Shown piece by piece: positions 46,820 to 55,430 of a stretch of DNA of 64,000 bases (position 1 is its first letter; every line of letters begins with the position of its first letter). Below the pieces are notes generated by a model. The model was not told where the DNA came from. It did not search any database and saw nothing but the letters and a program-made list of their open reading frames with translations. This stretch comes from Maritalea myrionectae DSM 19524 (GTDB taxonomy: Bacteria; Pseudomonadota; Alphaproteobacteria; Rhizobiales; Devosiaceae): assembly GCF_000423365.1 (NCBI RefSeq), contig NZ_AUHV01000003.1:558001-622000 (forward strand), in the 5' to 3' direction. Made by a program: the position numbers and the translations under genes.

Positions 46820-47583
46820 TAGCTCGCCTCCCCCTTGCTCGCCTCATCAAGTTGCGCCAACGCCCGCTGCACCATTTCGGCCAGCAGTCGCGCCATCTCG
46901 GCTTGCTGCGCATCCGTCTTGATCAGATCATTGCGCACTTCAATCATCACGTTCAAAAGATTATTCTCAAGCCCATGCCGCTTTAGCGTATAAGTCACCC
47001 CATCTTCAGGGCCATATGGCTCATTACGCTCGATCTTAAGATCGGACAACTCATCCGCTACGTCCAGCATCGCATCCGCCAACCGCGTGTCTTCATCATG
47101 CAAAATGCCGACTTCTGTTTCGCGGTGCGTACCAAAGTAGACCGGGGTAAAGCTATGGATGGTCACAACAACTGGCGGCACCTTCGACCAGCTAATGGCC
47201 TGCGCCACCTGCTTGTGGAACGGCGTGTAACAAAGCTCCACCCGCTCCATATATTGGTCCACGCTCAAATTCTGGTTGCCCGGCACATCAAAAACTTCGC
47301 TGCGCACTGGCACCGCATCTTTCGCCTCTGGCGGACGGTTGCAATCATAAACCAACCGCGAAACGCCGCCCACAATCATTTTGGCATTGAGCTGCTCGCC
47401 CATGCGGCGCATCACTTCATAGGCACCGGGATCCCAAGCCACATGGCTTTGCTGCACCTCTGGCTTCAATCCCAGCCCATCAAACTGTGCCGGGAAGAAA
47501 TTGGATGCGTGTTCGCAAATCAAAAGAACTGGCGACGTACCGTCCGGATTTTCCAACCGCACGGCCTCAAATTCTGAATTCAT
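46819..47583 (-). CDS. N-formylglutamate amidohydrolase-like enzyme
   Basis: 254 residues from the ATG at 47583 (MNSEFEAVRLENPDG). A GTG at 47613 has a better ribosome site (AGGAG, five bases) and would add ten residues, so the start is open. The family core is CEHASNFFP near the N-terminus, HVAWDPGAYEV, YDCNRPPEAKDAVP, IHSFTPVYFG and RNDLI, with His/Glu metal ligands in CEHAS and VTIHSFTP. Relatives split N-formylglutamate or other N-acyl glutamates. As the first gene of this operon it could release glutamate at the end of the gamma-glutamyl pathway. Confidence 0.87.
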   Translation of the reverse strand: MNSEFEAVRLENPDGTSPVLLICEHASNFFPAQFDGLGLKPEVQQSHVAWDPGAYEVMRRMGEQLNAKMIVGGVSRLVYDCNRPPEAKDAVPVRSEVFDVPGNQNLSVDQYMERVELCYTPFHKQVAQAISWSKVPPVVVTIHSFTPVYFGTHRETEVGILHDEDTRLADAMLDVADELSDLKIERNEPYGPEDGVTYTLKRHGLENNLLNVMIEVRNDLIKTDAQQAEMARLLAEMVQRALAQLDEASKGEAS

Positions 47584-47598
47584 GTGTTTTGGTTTTCC

Positions 47599-47643
47599 TG
47601 AAGAAATATGCACAACCACTCCTCGTCTGTATATATTTCTTCA
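47599..47643. promoter_or_regulatory. 11-bp inverted repeat between the hydrolase and RpiR genes
   Basis: TGAAGAAATAT (47599-47609) is mirrored by ATATTTCTTCA (47633-47643), 34 bp centre to centre. A third copy of the TTTCTTCA half lies at 47680-47687. They occupy the region between the divergent amidohydrolase and RpiR genes and are a likely operator. Confidence 0.5.
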
Positions 47644-47733
47644 CCAAGACCCAGCCTGTCAATATCTTTTCTGAAATCTTTTCTTCATATTCATTTCGTT
47701 TGTTGATAAACCAAAAGAAATGGAGATTTTGTC

Positions 47734-48606
47734 GTGTCAAAAAGCACCAGCACAGTTGCTGAGTTGTTGCAAAACAATGCAGACCATCTGACCCGGGCAG
47801 AGCGCCAGCTTTCCCAGTCATTATTGGTGAATTATCCAGTGTCAGGCTTGGGCTCAATCACTGCTGTCGCCAAGAGCGCCGGGGTCTCCACCCCCACAGT
47901 GGCGCGACTGGTCAAAAAAATTGGCTTTTCCGGTTTTCCAGACTTTCAAGCGGCCTTGCGCAACGAAGTTGAAGCCACCATTTCCGACCCCATCGCGAAA
48001 CACGACACCTGGGCTGGGCAAGCGCCCAACGAGCATATTGTCAACAAATTCACCGAAGCTGTGATTGAAAATATCCGCCATTCACTGGGTCAATTGGACA
48101 TCGAAACATTCGATCACACCTGCGAAATGCTGGCCGACACATCACGTTCGCTGTTCGTGGTGGGCGGGCGCATCACCCGATCATTGGCGGACTATTTTTT
48201 CTTGCACATGCAAGTGCTGCGCAAAGATGTGACCCACATTCAAGCGATCTCCAACGCATGGCCGCATTATCTGCTCGACATTAAAAAAGACGATGTGATC
48301 GTTATTTTCGATGTGCGCCGCTATGAAACCAGCACCCTACGTCTCGCGGAAATGGCGGCTGAAGCAGGCGCAAAAATCGTTTTGTTTACGGACCAATGGC
48401 ATTCACCCATCGCCAAACTGGCCGACCACACCTTCAGCCTTAAAATTGTCGTGCCGTCCGCGTGGGACAGTTCCGTGACCATGATGTTGTTGGTGGAAAC
48501 CATTATTGCCGACGTGCAAACCCGCACTTGGCCCGAAACGCGTCAACGCATGGAAGAATTGGAAGTCATGTTTGACCGCACAAAATTCTTCCGAAAGTTC
48601 ACCTAA
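47734..48606 (+). CDS. RpiR-family regulator with SIS domain
   Basis: 290 residues from a GTG at 47734, with GGAG nine bases upstream. HTH_6 domain (about 1-80; VSTPTVARLVKKIGFSGFP) and SIS domain (about 125-260; SLFVVGGRITRSLADYF, DDVIVIFDVRRYE). The divergent operon for TRAP uptake and glutamylation is the probable target, through the inverted repeat in between. Its last four bases overlap the convergent YigZ-type gene. Confidence 0.9.
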   Translation: MSKSTSTVAELLQNNADHLTRAERQLSQSLLVNYPVSGLGSITAVAKSAGVSTPTVARLVKKIGFSGFPDFQAALRNEVEATISDPIAKHDTWAGQAPNEHIVNKFTEAVIENIRHSLGQLDIETFDHTCEMLADTSRSLFVVGGRITRSLADYFFLHMQVLRKDVTHIQAISNAWPHYLLDIKKDDVIVIFDVRRYETSTLRLAEMAAEAGAKIVLFTDQWHSPIAKLADHTFSLKIVVPSAWDSSVTMMLLVETIIADVQTRTWPETRQRMEELEVMFDRTKFFRKFT

Positions 48607-48950
48607 AGTTCGTCAAGATAGGTGCGCACCGCGTCCTTCACATGACGGAAGCGATCGCCGCCCAAATGCTTGCCGCCATACCAGCGCGTCACCACAATGA
48701 TGTGGTTATATAGTTTTTCACGCGCCAGCATTTGCAATATGATCATGCCCGCGCCGCTCTCGCCATCATCATTTTTGATCTCTTCATCACCACAAATCAC
48801 AGCCCATGTGTTGTGAGTCGCCTTGGCAAATTTCTTCTTACGTTTAAGCTGCTTCAAAAACGCCTTGGCATCATCGGGCGAATGACACGGACCGCCTGAA
48901 ACCGCATATTTAGATCCACGGTCGGAAATGATGTTGTCGAGAATAATCAT
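48603..48950 (-). CDS. IMPACT/YigZ-type protein (UPF0029)
   Basis: 115 residues, only the N-terminal IMPACT domain and no second half that full YigZ (~200) has. The core DDGESGAGMIILQML and VVTRWYGGKHLGGDRF are well conserved. Role uncertain: such proteins affect ribosome-linked stress responses in other organisms. Convergent with the RpiR gene, overlapping by four bases. Confidence 0.85.
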   Translation of the reverse strand: MIILDNIISDRGSKYAVSGGPCHSPDDAKAFLKQLKRKKKFAKATHNTWAVICGDEEIKNDDGESGAGMIILQMLAREKLYNHIIVVTRWYGGKHLGGDRFRHVKDAVRTYLDEL

Positions 48951-48997
48951 GACACACTGGTACGCAGCCCGGCCCGAATAATCAACTGTGCCCAGCC

Positions 48998-51900
48998 TTA
49001 ATAGTCGCGTTCAAAAAAGATACCGGCCTCGGTGTTGCCATCGCCAGAGGTTTCACCGCGCGCCTTCAAACTATCTGTAATTTCAAGGTCAATCGTCACC
49101 TTATCGTCTTCGGCCCTGCTGCCCTTTTCCACATTCACATAGGTGCGATCATTCAAATAAGCGCCCACGCCCACTGTGGTTTCGCCCTGCTCATTGCTCT
49201 TAATGTCGATATTGTCGACCCCCGCCAACGAGCGCAACCGATCAAGCAAACCTGGCCCGGAATTAGAGCCGTTCAGCGTCGCCACCGCATTGGCCAATTG
49301 TGCCAATTGCAACGGCGACAATTCCCCAAGGCTCTTGCCAAAGAACAAATTGGCCACCACTTCATCTTGCGGCAAGCTGGGGGTTGATTGGAATGAAAAT
49401 TCTGGCGCCGATGCATAGCCCTGCACGATGATGGAATAGATATAGCCATCACCGCGCGTGCTGGCGCTGAAGTTTAATGAGGGGTCCATGGTGCCACGGA
49501 ACATGACCCGTCCTGTGTCAAAATCAAAACGCTTGGTCAGCAAGTCAACTCGCCCACGCAGCAGGCTAATTTGTCCGGATGGCGATGGCTTACCCGTTGT
49601 GCCCAAAATACGCATCTGGCCGCCCAACTCTGCGTCAACGCCACGACCGCGCACATAAATGCGCCGCGGGGCATTGACCTGAATATCCAAATTCATGCCG
49701 CCAGCAGCGCCCGCCGACGATGGTTTGGGGGCCAACTCCGCCGCTTGCTTTTGCACCGCGCCCGAGGCGCCCTTATGTTGTATATCAACAGGCGACACAC
49801 CGCCACCCAACTGCTCAGGAATAACAATGCTGGCCTGATCAATATTGGCAACACCACCAATCGATCCACCAGTGGCGAGTGGACCTTTCAAGGTCAAATC
49901 GGCATTAAACTGAGTTGAAAGCGTACCATCTTCATATGATCCATTGCGGACACGAATAGCATAATCACTTTGCAGATTATCCGCTGCACGCAGCGATGTC
50001 TCGCCAGTGATCGACAATTGCCCACCGCCGCCAATGACGCCGTTTAACTTGACCACTTGCGCGCGATCATTGTTGAGCGCGATGGTGCCGGAAATGCCCG
50101 AAACCGAGACTTTCGATGCCACATCTAAAAGCCTTGCGTCACTGGTGTTGATCTGCCCTTGATAGCGCGGCACATCCAAACTGCCTGAGATTTGCGCATT
50201 AACAGAAGCTGCACCGGTCAGCCGGATACCAGATCGCGACAGTGGCCGCGCCAAATATTCAAATGGCAACTGCCCCGTAACATCCACATTCAATGCCTTG
50301 GACTGGAGATTTATCCGACCGTTCGCCCGGGCAGACGCACCGCCGCCGCCAATATCATTCTCCATCACCAACTGATTGTTGGCTAGCTCGCCATTCCCAG
50401 TCAGGGAGAGCGCTGCCAATTGATTGGATCGGCTGAGCGCCACAGAAACCCCTTGGGCCTGATATTGATAGTCAATTTTCGGATTTGCTGGCGCACCTGT
50501 GATCTTGGCGGTTGCCGTTAGATTACCTTCAAGAGCCTGTCCTGTGCTGGCAACATTTTCCACCAAATTCAGCGGGATATCCGTCAATCGCACATCTATA
50601 TCAAGCTGATCGCCGATCGAGCCATTCGCAGACACACGGCCAGGACCCACCCTCAACTCGGGTAGATCAATTGCGATGCCCTCAGCCCTTTGATCGATTT
50701 GCGCAGGTTCTGCCAAACGCAACGGTATATTTTGATAGCGGCCGCTCAATTCTGAAAGCGTCACGCCGGCACCCGCTTCATTCAACTGCCCTGCGCCCGC
50801 AACCCGCACCGCCTCGCCCGCATAAGTGCCCTGCAACACAAAGGGATAGGTCTCCCCTTCGCTTTGCACGTCAAAACGTAGATCGCTCAATCGCTCATTG
50901 GCGATTTCGACTGTTTCGATATTTGTGTTTGCCGCCAGCAGCAATTCGCCGAACACATCTTTTGCCTGCGCATCAATAAACGTATTCTGCGCGGTCACTG
51001 TCGCCGTCGATAAACTATCCGACTGCAGCTTCAGCGTCGCATTCTGTTTCCCGTCCAAAGCTTCAAGCACCAAGCTGCCTTTAAGATTGCCCGCCATTTG
51101 GTCCTGCAACAATAGCGGCGCCAGTTCCTTCAAATCCGGAAAATCAAGATCAAGACTACCATCCAACAGCCCGTCATTTCCAATCACTAGGGCCCCCTGG
51201 GCACGACCGCCCGGCAACTCGGCCACCAGATCGCGAACCATCCGCCGGCCATCCTCCTGCTGCATAAACTCAGCCTTGATCGCTACAGGCGATTGGCGAT
51301 AGTTGGCGGAAACATCTACGCGCACACCGTCAGCAAACCCGCCTTCAATCGTCCCGCTCAGATCGTCCAGCGGTTCGCCTTCAAGGGCGACACCGTCGCT
51401 GGTCAACTGCAACTTCAATTGCGGATCGGCCAATGTGCCCGATGCATCAAGATCAAAACGCGCCTGCCCTTGCAAACGCGGGTCGAAAGCTGCCAGTTCG
51501 GCAAACCCCACTTGGCCCTTTGCCCCAAGGCCCTCGCCCGTCAATTCGGCGCTTAGCTCTGCATTGAGGTTGGGGCTACCGATAATCAAACGCTCAGCCG
51601 CCAGCTTTTGCCCATCGCGAACGAAGCGCAGCTCAATGTCGGCGGTGCCATCGGCGAACAATTGGCTATAAATGCCGCGCGCCGCGCCATCAATTTTTGC
51701 GTCCACCTCAGCCCACAAATTCTGCGTTTTTAGCTCGAACGCACCTTGCCCAGCCGCATTCATGCCCTGGCTTTTCAGCGCGAGCCCATTAAACGCGATT
51801 TGGTCCGGCGTGATATCGAGGGCGGTTTCAAGCGTGATGGGCCCCTCAAGCAAGGGATCGATCTGCGGATTGTCGATCTGCGCTGCTTCGGCACGCGCAG

Positions 51901-53179
51901 CGAAACGCATGGCCCCACGCGGCTCATTAAGATCAAACGCTTCGGCAGTCAGCACAAATTGGGCATCGCGCACCGACGCCTGTGCGCTGTCAAACTGCGC
52001 CAATGCGCCCTCAAGCTGCAATGTTACACCGGACAATGGCCCGTTCAATTTCCCATCCAGCGTCACCGCACCCAGGCGAAATTCTCCTTGTTCGTTTGGA
52101 TTAAACGCGACTTCGGTCTCGTCATCGCCAAAACGCCCTTCAAGCGCCAAATCAACATTGTCTGTGGCATAGGTGCCTGAAGCGCTGAACGTGGTAAGCG
52201 CCGACGTAAATCGCGCTGTGTCGATCACAAACTGGCCATTGGCTTGCCGCGCTGCGCGCAGGGTCAGCTCGGAATTGCCCGCCACAAACGGCACCAACAT
52301 GTCCGGCATAAGCGGCGCCAGTTGGCCTTGCAAGTCAGCCTCAAGCCCCTGGTCTTCACCTTCCAGATTGAGCAGCAATTGCCCAACAGCTGTTTCCCGA
52401 CCATCCAACGCAACTTTAAGGTCTGCCGCCAAGGCAGAAAGGGGACCACGCGTCGCGATTTCTGCTTCAAATGCTGGCCGCCCCGGAATGTCGATCAAAT
52501 CAGCAAAAAAACCATTGCCGGATTCGTCAATGCGTAGGTTCAAACCAAACCCATCCGCTTGCGGCGCGATTGACCAATCGGCCTGCATGATCGGCACATC
52601 ACGGTCAGCAGACATCAGGCGCAAATCACCTTCCGTGGTCAAGGGCGCGTTGCGTGCATCGATATTGCCGTGAAGCGACAAACGGCGTGCAACCCCCAAC
52701 ACAGGGGCATCCAAAATGATGTCCTGAATATCGATTTGATTGATGTCGGCAGCGCGCAGCGGCTCCGGCAACAATTGTTGCGGCAGCTTAAACCCACCTT
52801 CGGCCGGCGTCTCATTGGGCGCAGCCTCTGGGAACCGGCTGACATGCACCTGCCCCACCACCAGCTTGTCCAACATCAACCTGCGAGAAAAGAGCTGTCG
52901 AAACTGATAGTCTAGCTGCACATCTTTGAGCTTGACCCAAACACCCTGTTTGTCCAATACCCGCACTTCGTCAATGCGAAGTTTGTCGCCCAAAACCTGC
53001 CTGAGGCCAGAAATTTCAATTTGCTGGTCCTCAGTGCTCGCGGTTCGCGCGATATAGTCAGCGGTAAAGTCGCGCCCTGGCGCGGTGAGCAACAAAAATG
53101 AAACAGCACCAAGCGCCAACGCAACCGCCACCACAAGGGGCAGCGTAATCCGCCAAATCCAGATTTTAGCCGCATTCAT
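48998..53179 (-). CDS. tamB: Translocation and assembly module TamB
   Basis: 1393 residues. An N-terminal signal anchor (about 8-32), then a long stretch of repeated beta-strand segments that form a periplasm-spanning groove, ending with the DUF490 C-terminal domain and terminal aromatic FFERDY. TamB works with TamA in outer membrane protein and possibly lipid transport. tamA lies just upstream in the same operon (27 bp). Long antisense reading frames over this gene are composition effects. Confidence 0.95.
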   Translation of the reverse strand: MNAAKIWIWRITLPLVVAVALALGAVSFLLLTAPGRDFTADYIARTASTEDQQIEISGLRQVLGDKLRIDEVRVLDKQGVWVKLKDVQLDYQFRQLFSRRLMLDKLVVGQVHVSRFPEAAPNETPAEGGFKLPQQLLPEPLRAADINQIDIQDIILDAPVLGVARRLSLHGNIDARNAPLTTEGDLRLMSADRDVPIMQADWSIAPQADGFGLNLRIDESGNGFFADLIDIPGRPAFEAEIATRGPLSALAADLKVALDGRETAVGQLLLNLEGEDQGLEADLQGQLAPLMPDMLVPFVAGNSELTLRAARQANGQFVIDTARFTSALTTFSASGTYATDNVDLALEGRFGDDETEVAFNPNEQGEFRLGAVTLDGKLNGPLSGVTLQLEGALAQFDSAQASVRDAQFVLTAEAFDLNEPRGAMRFAARAEAAQIDNPQIDPLLEGPITLETALDITPDQIAFNGLALKSQGMNAAGQGAFELKTQNLWAEVDAKIDGAARGIYSQLFADGTADIELRFVRDGQKLAAERLIIGSPNLNAELSAELTGEGLGAKGQVGFAELAAFDPRLQGQARFDLDASGTLADPQLKLQLTSDGVALEGEPLDDLSGTIEGGFADGVRVDVSANYRQSPVAIKAEFMQQEDGRRMVRDLVAELPGGRAQGALVIGNDGLLDGSLDLDFPDLKELAPLLLQDQMAGNLKGSLVLEALDGKQNATLKLQSDSLSTATVTAQNTFIDAQAKDVFGELLLAANTNIETVEIANERLSDLRFDVQSEGETYPFVLQGTYAGEAVRVAGAGQLNEAGAGVTLSELSGRYQNIPLRLAEPAQIDQRAEGIAIDLPELRVGPGRVSANGSIGDQLDIDVRLTDIPLNLVENVASTGQALEGNLTATAKITGAPANPKIDYQYQAQGVSVALSRSNQLAALSLTGNGELANNQLVMENDIGGGGASARANGRINLQSKALNVDVTGQLPFEYLARPLSRSGIRLTGAASVNAQISGSLDVPRYQGQINTSDARLLDVASKVSVSGISGTIALNNDRAQVVKLNGVIGGGGQLSITGETSLRAADNLQSDYAIRVRNGSYEDGTLSTQFNADLTLKGPLATGGSIGGVANIDQASIVIPEQLGGGVSPVDIQHKGASGAVQKQAAELAPKPSSAGAAGGMNLDIQVNAPRRIYVRGRGVDAELGGQMRILGTTGKPSPSGQISLLRGRVDLLTKRFDFDTGRVMFRGTMDPSLNFSASTRGDGYIYSIIVQGYASAPEFSFQSTPSLPQDEVVANLFFGKSLGELSPLQLAQLANAVATLNGSNSGPGLLDRLRSLAGVDNIDIKSNEQGETTVGVGAYLNDRTYVNVEKGSRAEDDKVTIDLEITDSLKARGETSGDGNTEAGIFFERDY

Positions 53180-53206
53180 AAAGGTGCCTTTGGTTGGGTT
53201 CAGCTT

Positions 53207-55105
53207 CTAAAAAGCCTGTCCTATACCAAGATATAAGCCATAATTTGGTTCCCCAGAAATATTTTTCAAAGGAATGGCCAAATCAGCCCGAATGGGCCCC
53301 AGCGGCGTCAAATAACGCACGCCTACACCAACGCCAGTGTATAAGTCGCCGCCCTGACCGGGCACGCTTGACGTAAAGGCACCGCCCATATCCACAAAGC
53401 CAACCACCCCGATTTGCTCGGTCACGCGATAACGCGCCTCAACCGAGGTTTCGAGGAACGACAGGCCGCCCGAAGGATTGCCAGATAAGGTGCGAGGCCC
53501 TGCCGCTTGGAACGCATAGCCACGGATGGACCCAGCGCCGCCGGCAAAGAACCGCCGATCGACCGGCACATCAGCCAAATCCGCCCCAATGATAGATCCG
53601 GCCGCCACGCGCCCCGCAAGCACAAGCTTCGCCTCATCATCAAAGGCATAATAGGTGCTGGCTTTCACTGAGGTTTTGATAAATTGCGCTTGATTAGCAA
53701 TCGCATAGGTCGGCTCAGCATAGGCGACAGCGAAAAAGCCTTCGGTTGGGTTTAGCGAATTATCCCGCGTGTCATAGGTCAATTCAAATGGTGCCGATAT
53801 GATCGACTGATTGGTGGTCACGCCATCAACCGTCAACACAGCATACTCACCCGTCAAACCGCCCCGAACACTCAAATCGTCATTTATCTGATGGCTGAGG
53901 CTGGTTTCAATTTTGCCGCCACGCTTTGTAAAGGCCTTTGGGTTCTCAATATCGAACGATATTTTGCCTTCAAAACTTGTTTTTGGGCCAAAAGCATTCG
54001 GTTTGAAATAAACCAACGCTGTGTGGAAATCCATTTTATCAAGGCCACCTTGGCCGATGCGATTGACCGACCCTTCAACGCGCACTTTTTCCGCGCCGCC
54101 AAATAGATTGCGGTGCACCCAGAAACCCTCAACACCCAATCCATCGGTGTTGCCAATGGTGGCACCCACGCCGATGGTGCGCGGCTTACGCTCGCTAACC
54201 TCGATAACAAGGTCCACAAGGTCTGGCCGATCCGCGCGCCGCTCGCGTTTGATCACAACACTATTAAACACGCCAAGCTCTTGCAGATCGCGTGTCGCAC
54301 GTTTGATGGTCTGTGGTCGATAAATCTCGCCGCGCGGCAAATCAGCAATTTCAATGATGGTGTCTTCGCGCATATCTTTTGCACCACTCACCCGCACATC
54401 GCCAATATGGGCCAATTGGCCCGTTTCAATGCGCAGCAAAACGTCCAATTGATTGACGCTGTGATCGGCTTCAATGGTGCGGTCCACCACTTCAGCAAAA
54501 GCATAACCCTTTTCGCGCCATTCCGTCATAATGGCATTCTGCGCGCTAAGGATGGCATCCGATTTGGCGGTTTCGCCTGCCCGCAATCCATAATCGGCAA
54601 CCACCAGCGGTTGGTCATTCACGCGCACATCTGGCGCAGAAAACACAAATTGCGACCCGGCATCCACCTGAATGGTCACCTGTGCCACTTTGCCCTGCAA
54701 ATTGATGTCCAACGGCACCTGATCCAACGGAACCCCATCAATAAGAATGGTCAGCACGGCACCATAATGAGCCTCACCATAAAGCGCGGCAACAATACGT
54801 TTTTGATCGACCTGCGCGCGGGTCAACAGGCTCACGCTATCTTCCGGCGCCTCGCCCTGATCACCAACCAACAGCGAAGCATCCGCAATCACTTGTTCCA
54901 GCTCGGCCTTATCAACTTGAATTTGCGTCGCGTAGCGCACTTCACCGGCGACCGGGGTCACCTCAGCAGCATTGCTCACGCGGGCTTCACCGCCGCCAAA
55001 CGGCCAAAGTTGCCCAAAATCGAACGCAAAAGCGGGCGCCGCAGCCAAAGATAGCGCAGCCCCCAATGATACCCCAACAAAAACCATACGCACCAAATTC
55101 GACAA
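53207..55105 (-). CDS. tamA: Translocation and assembly module TamA
   Basis: 632 residues, outer-membrane Omp85 family. Signal peptide to about A27 (AFA|FDFGQLWPF), three POTRA-like domains (about 60-310; the ERRADRPDLVDLVIEVSERKPR segment is the third), and a C-terminal 16-strand barrel ending YGLYLGIGQAF with terminal Phe. The RGY-type loop motif FAGGAGSIRGYAFQAAG is present. Upstream 325 bp are intergenic. Confidence 0.95.
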   Translation of the reverse strand: MSNLVRMVFVGVSLGAALSLAAAPAFAFDFGQLWPFGGGEARVSNAAEVTPVAGEVRYATQIQVDKAELEQVIADASLLVGDQGEAPEDSVSLLTRAQVDQKRIVAALYGEAHYGAVLTILIDGVPLDQVPLDINLQGKVAQVTIQVDAGSQFVFSAPDVRVNDQPLVVADYGLRAGETAKSDAILSAQNAIMTEWREKGYAFAEVVDRTIEADHSVNQLDVLLRIETGQLAHIGDVRVSGAKDMREDTIIEIADLPRGEIYRPQTIKRATRDLQELGVFNSVVIKRERRADRPDLVDLVIEVSERKPRTIGVGATIGNTDGLGVEGFWVHRNLFGGAEKVRVEGSVNRIGQGGLDKMDFHTALVYFKPNAFGPKTSFEGKISFDIENPKAFTKRGGKIETSLSHQINDDLSVRGGLTGEYAVLTVDGVTTNQSIISAPFELTYDTRDNSLNPTEGFFAVAYAEPTYAIANQAQFIKTSVKASTYYAFDDEAKLVLAGRVAAGSIIGADLADVPVDRRFFAGGAGSIRGYAFQAAGPRTLSGNPSGGLSFLETSVEARYRVTEQIGVVGFVDMGGAFTSSVPGQGGDLYTGVGVGVRYLTPLGPIRADLAIPLKNISGEPNYGLYLGIGQAF

Positions 55106-55430
55106 TTTGCTGCTACTCCAAACACTTAACTTGCGATCGATCTTAACCGCTAAACCCTACCATAGTGATAAAGCCGTTTCAAAAGCCCTTTTCAACCCAA
55201 AGCATAAAATATGCAATGGCTCATTCTCCAAGTTGCACCTGTCACCGAAGCGACATTGAACTCTTCCAAAAGGCGAACTGTTGAAATTGAAATCGCTTTG
55301 GGCGCGTGAAAGGAGGCAAAAAGCTAGGGTTCAGCATCGGCAATTATCGCCAACAAGGCGATTTAGACGCATCGGACAAACCCATCGCACGGCATGTGGA
55401 TAGGGGTGCAAATTTTCGTGAACCGACAGG
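55106..55430. other. 325-bp gap between tamA and the sulfatase gene
   Basis: No convincing gene on either strand. It should carry the tamA promoter (minus strand; TTGAAA near 55190 with a TTTATC 17 bp further as a poor match) and a weak ATCGCC/GGCGAT hairpin (55346-55362) after the sulfatase stop, without a T-run. Confidence 0.5.

Noticed and set aside
49176-52915. Several 60-166 codon plus-strand frames opposite tamB
   Set aside because: Antisense frames of a long, biased gene; rich in Pro, Ser and Arg with no recognisable fold.
54113-55054. 313-codon plus-strand frame opposite tamA
   Set aside because: No ribosome site, no motif, wholly within tamA.
55106-55430. Possible small gene between tamA and the sulfatase
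   Set aside because: No frame with ribosome site and plausible composition.
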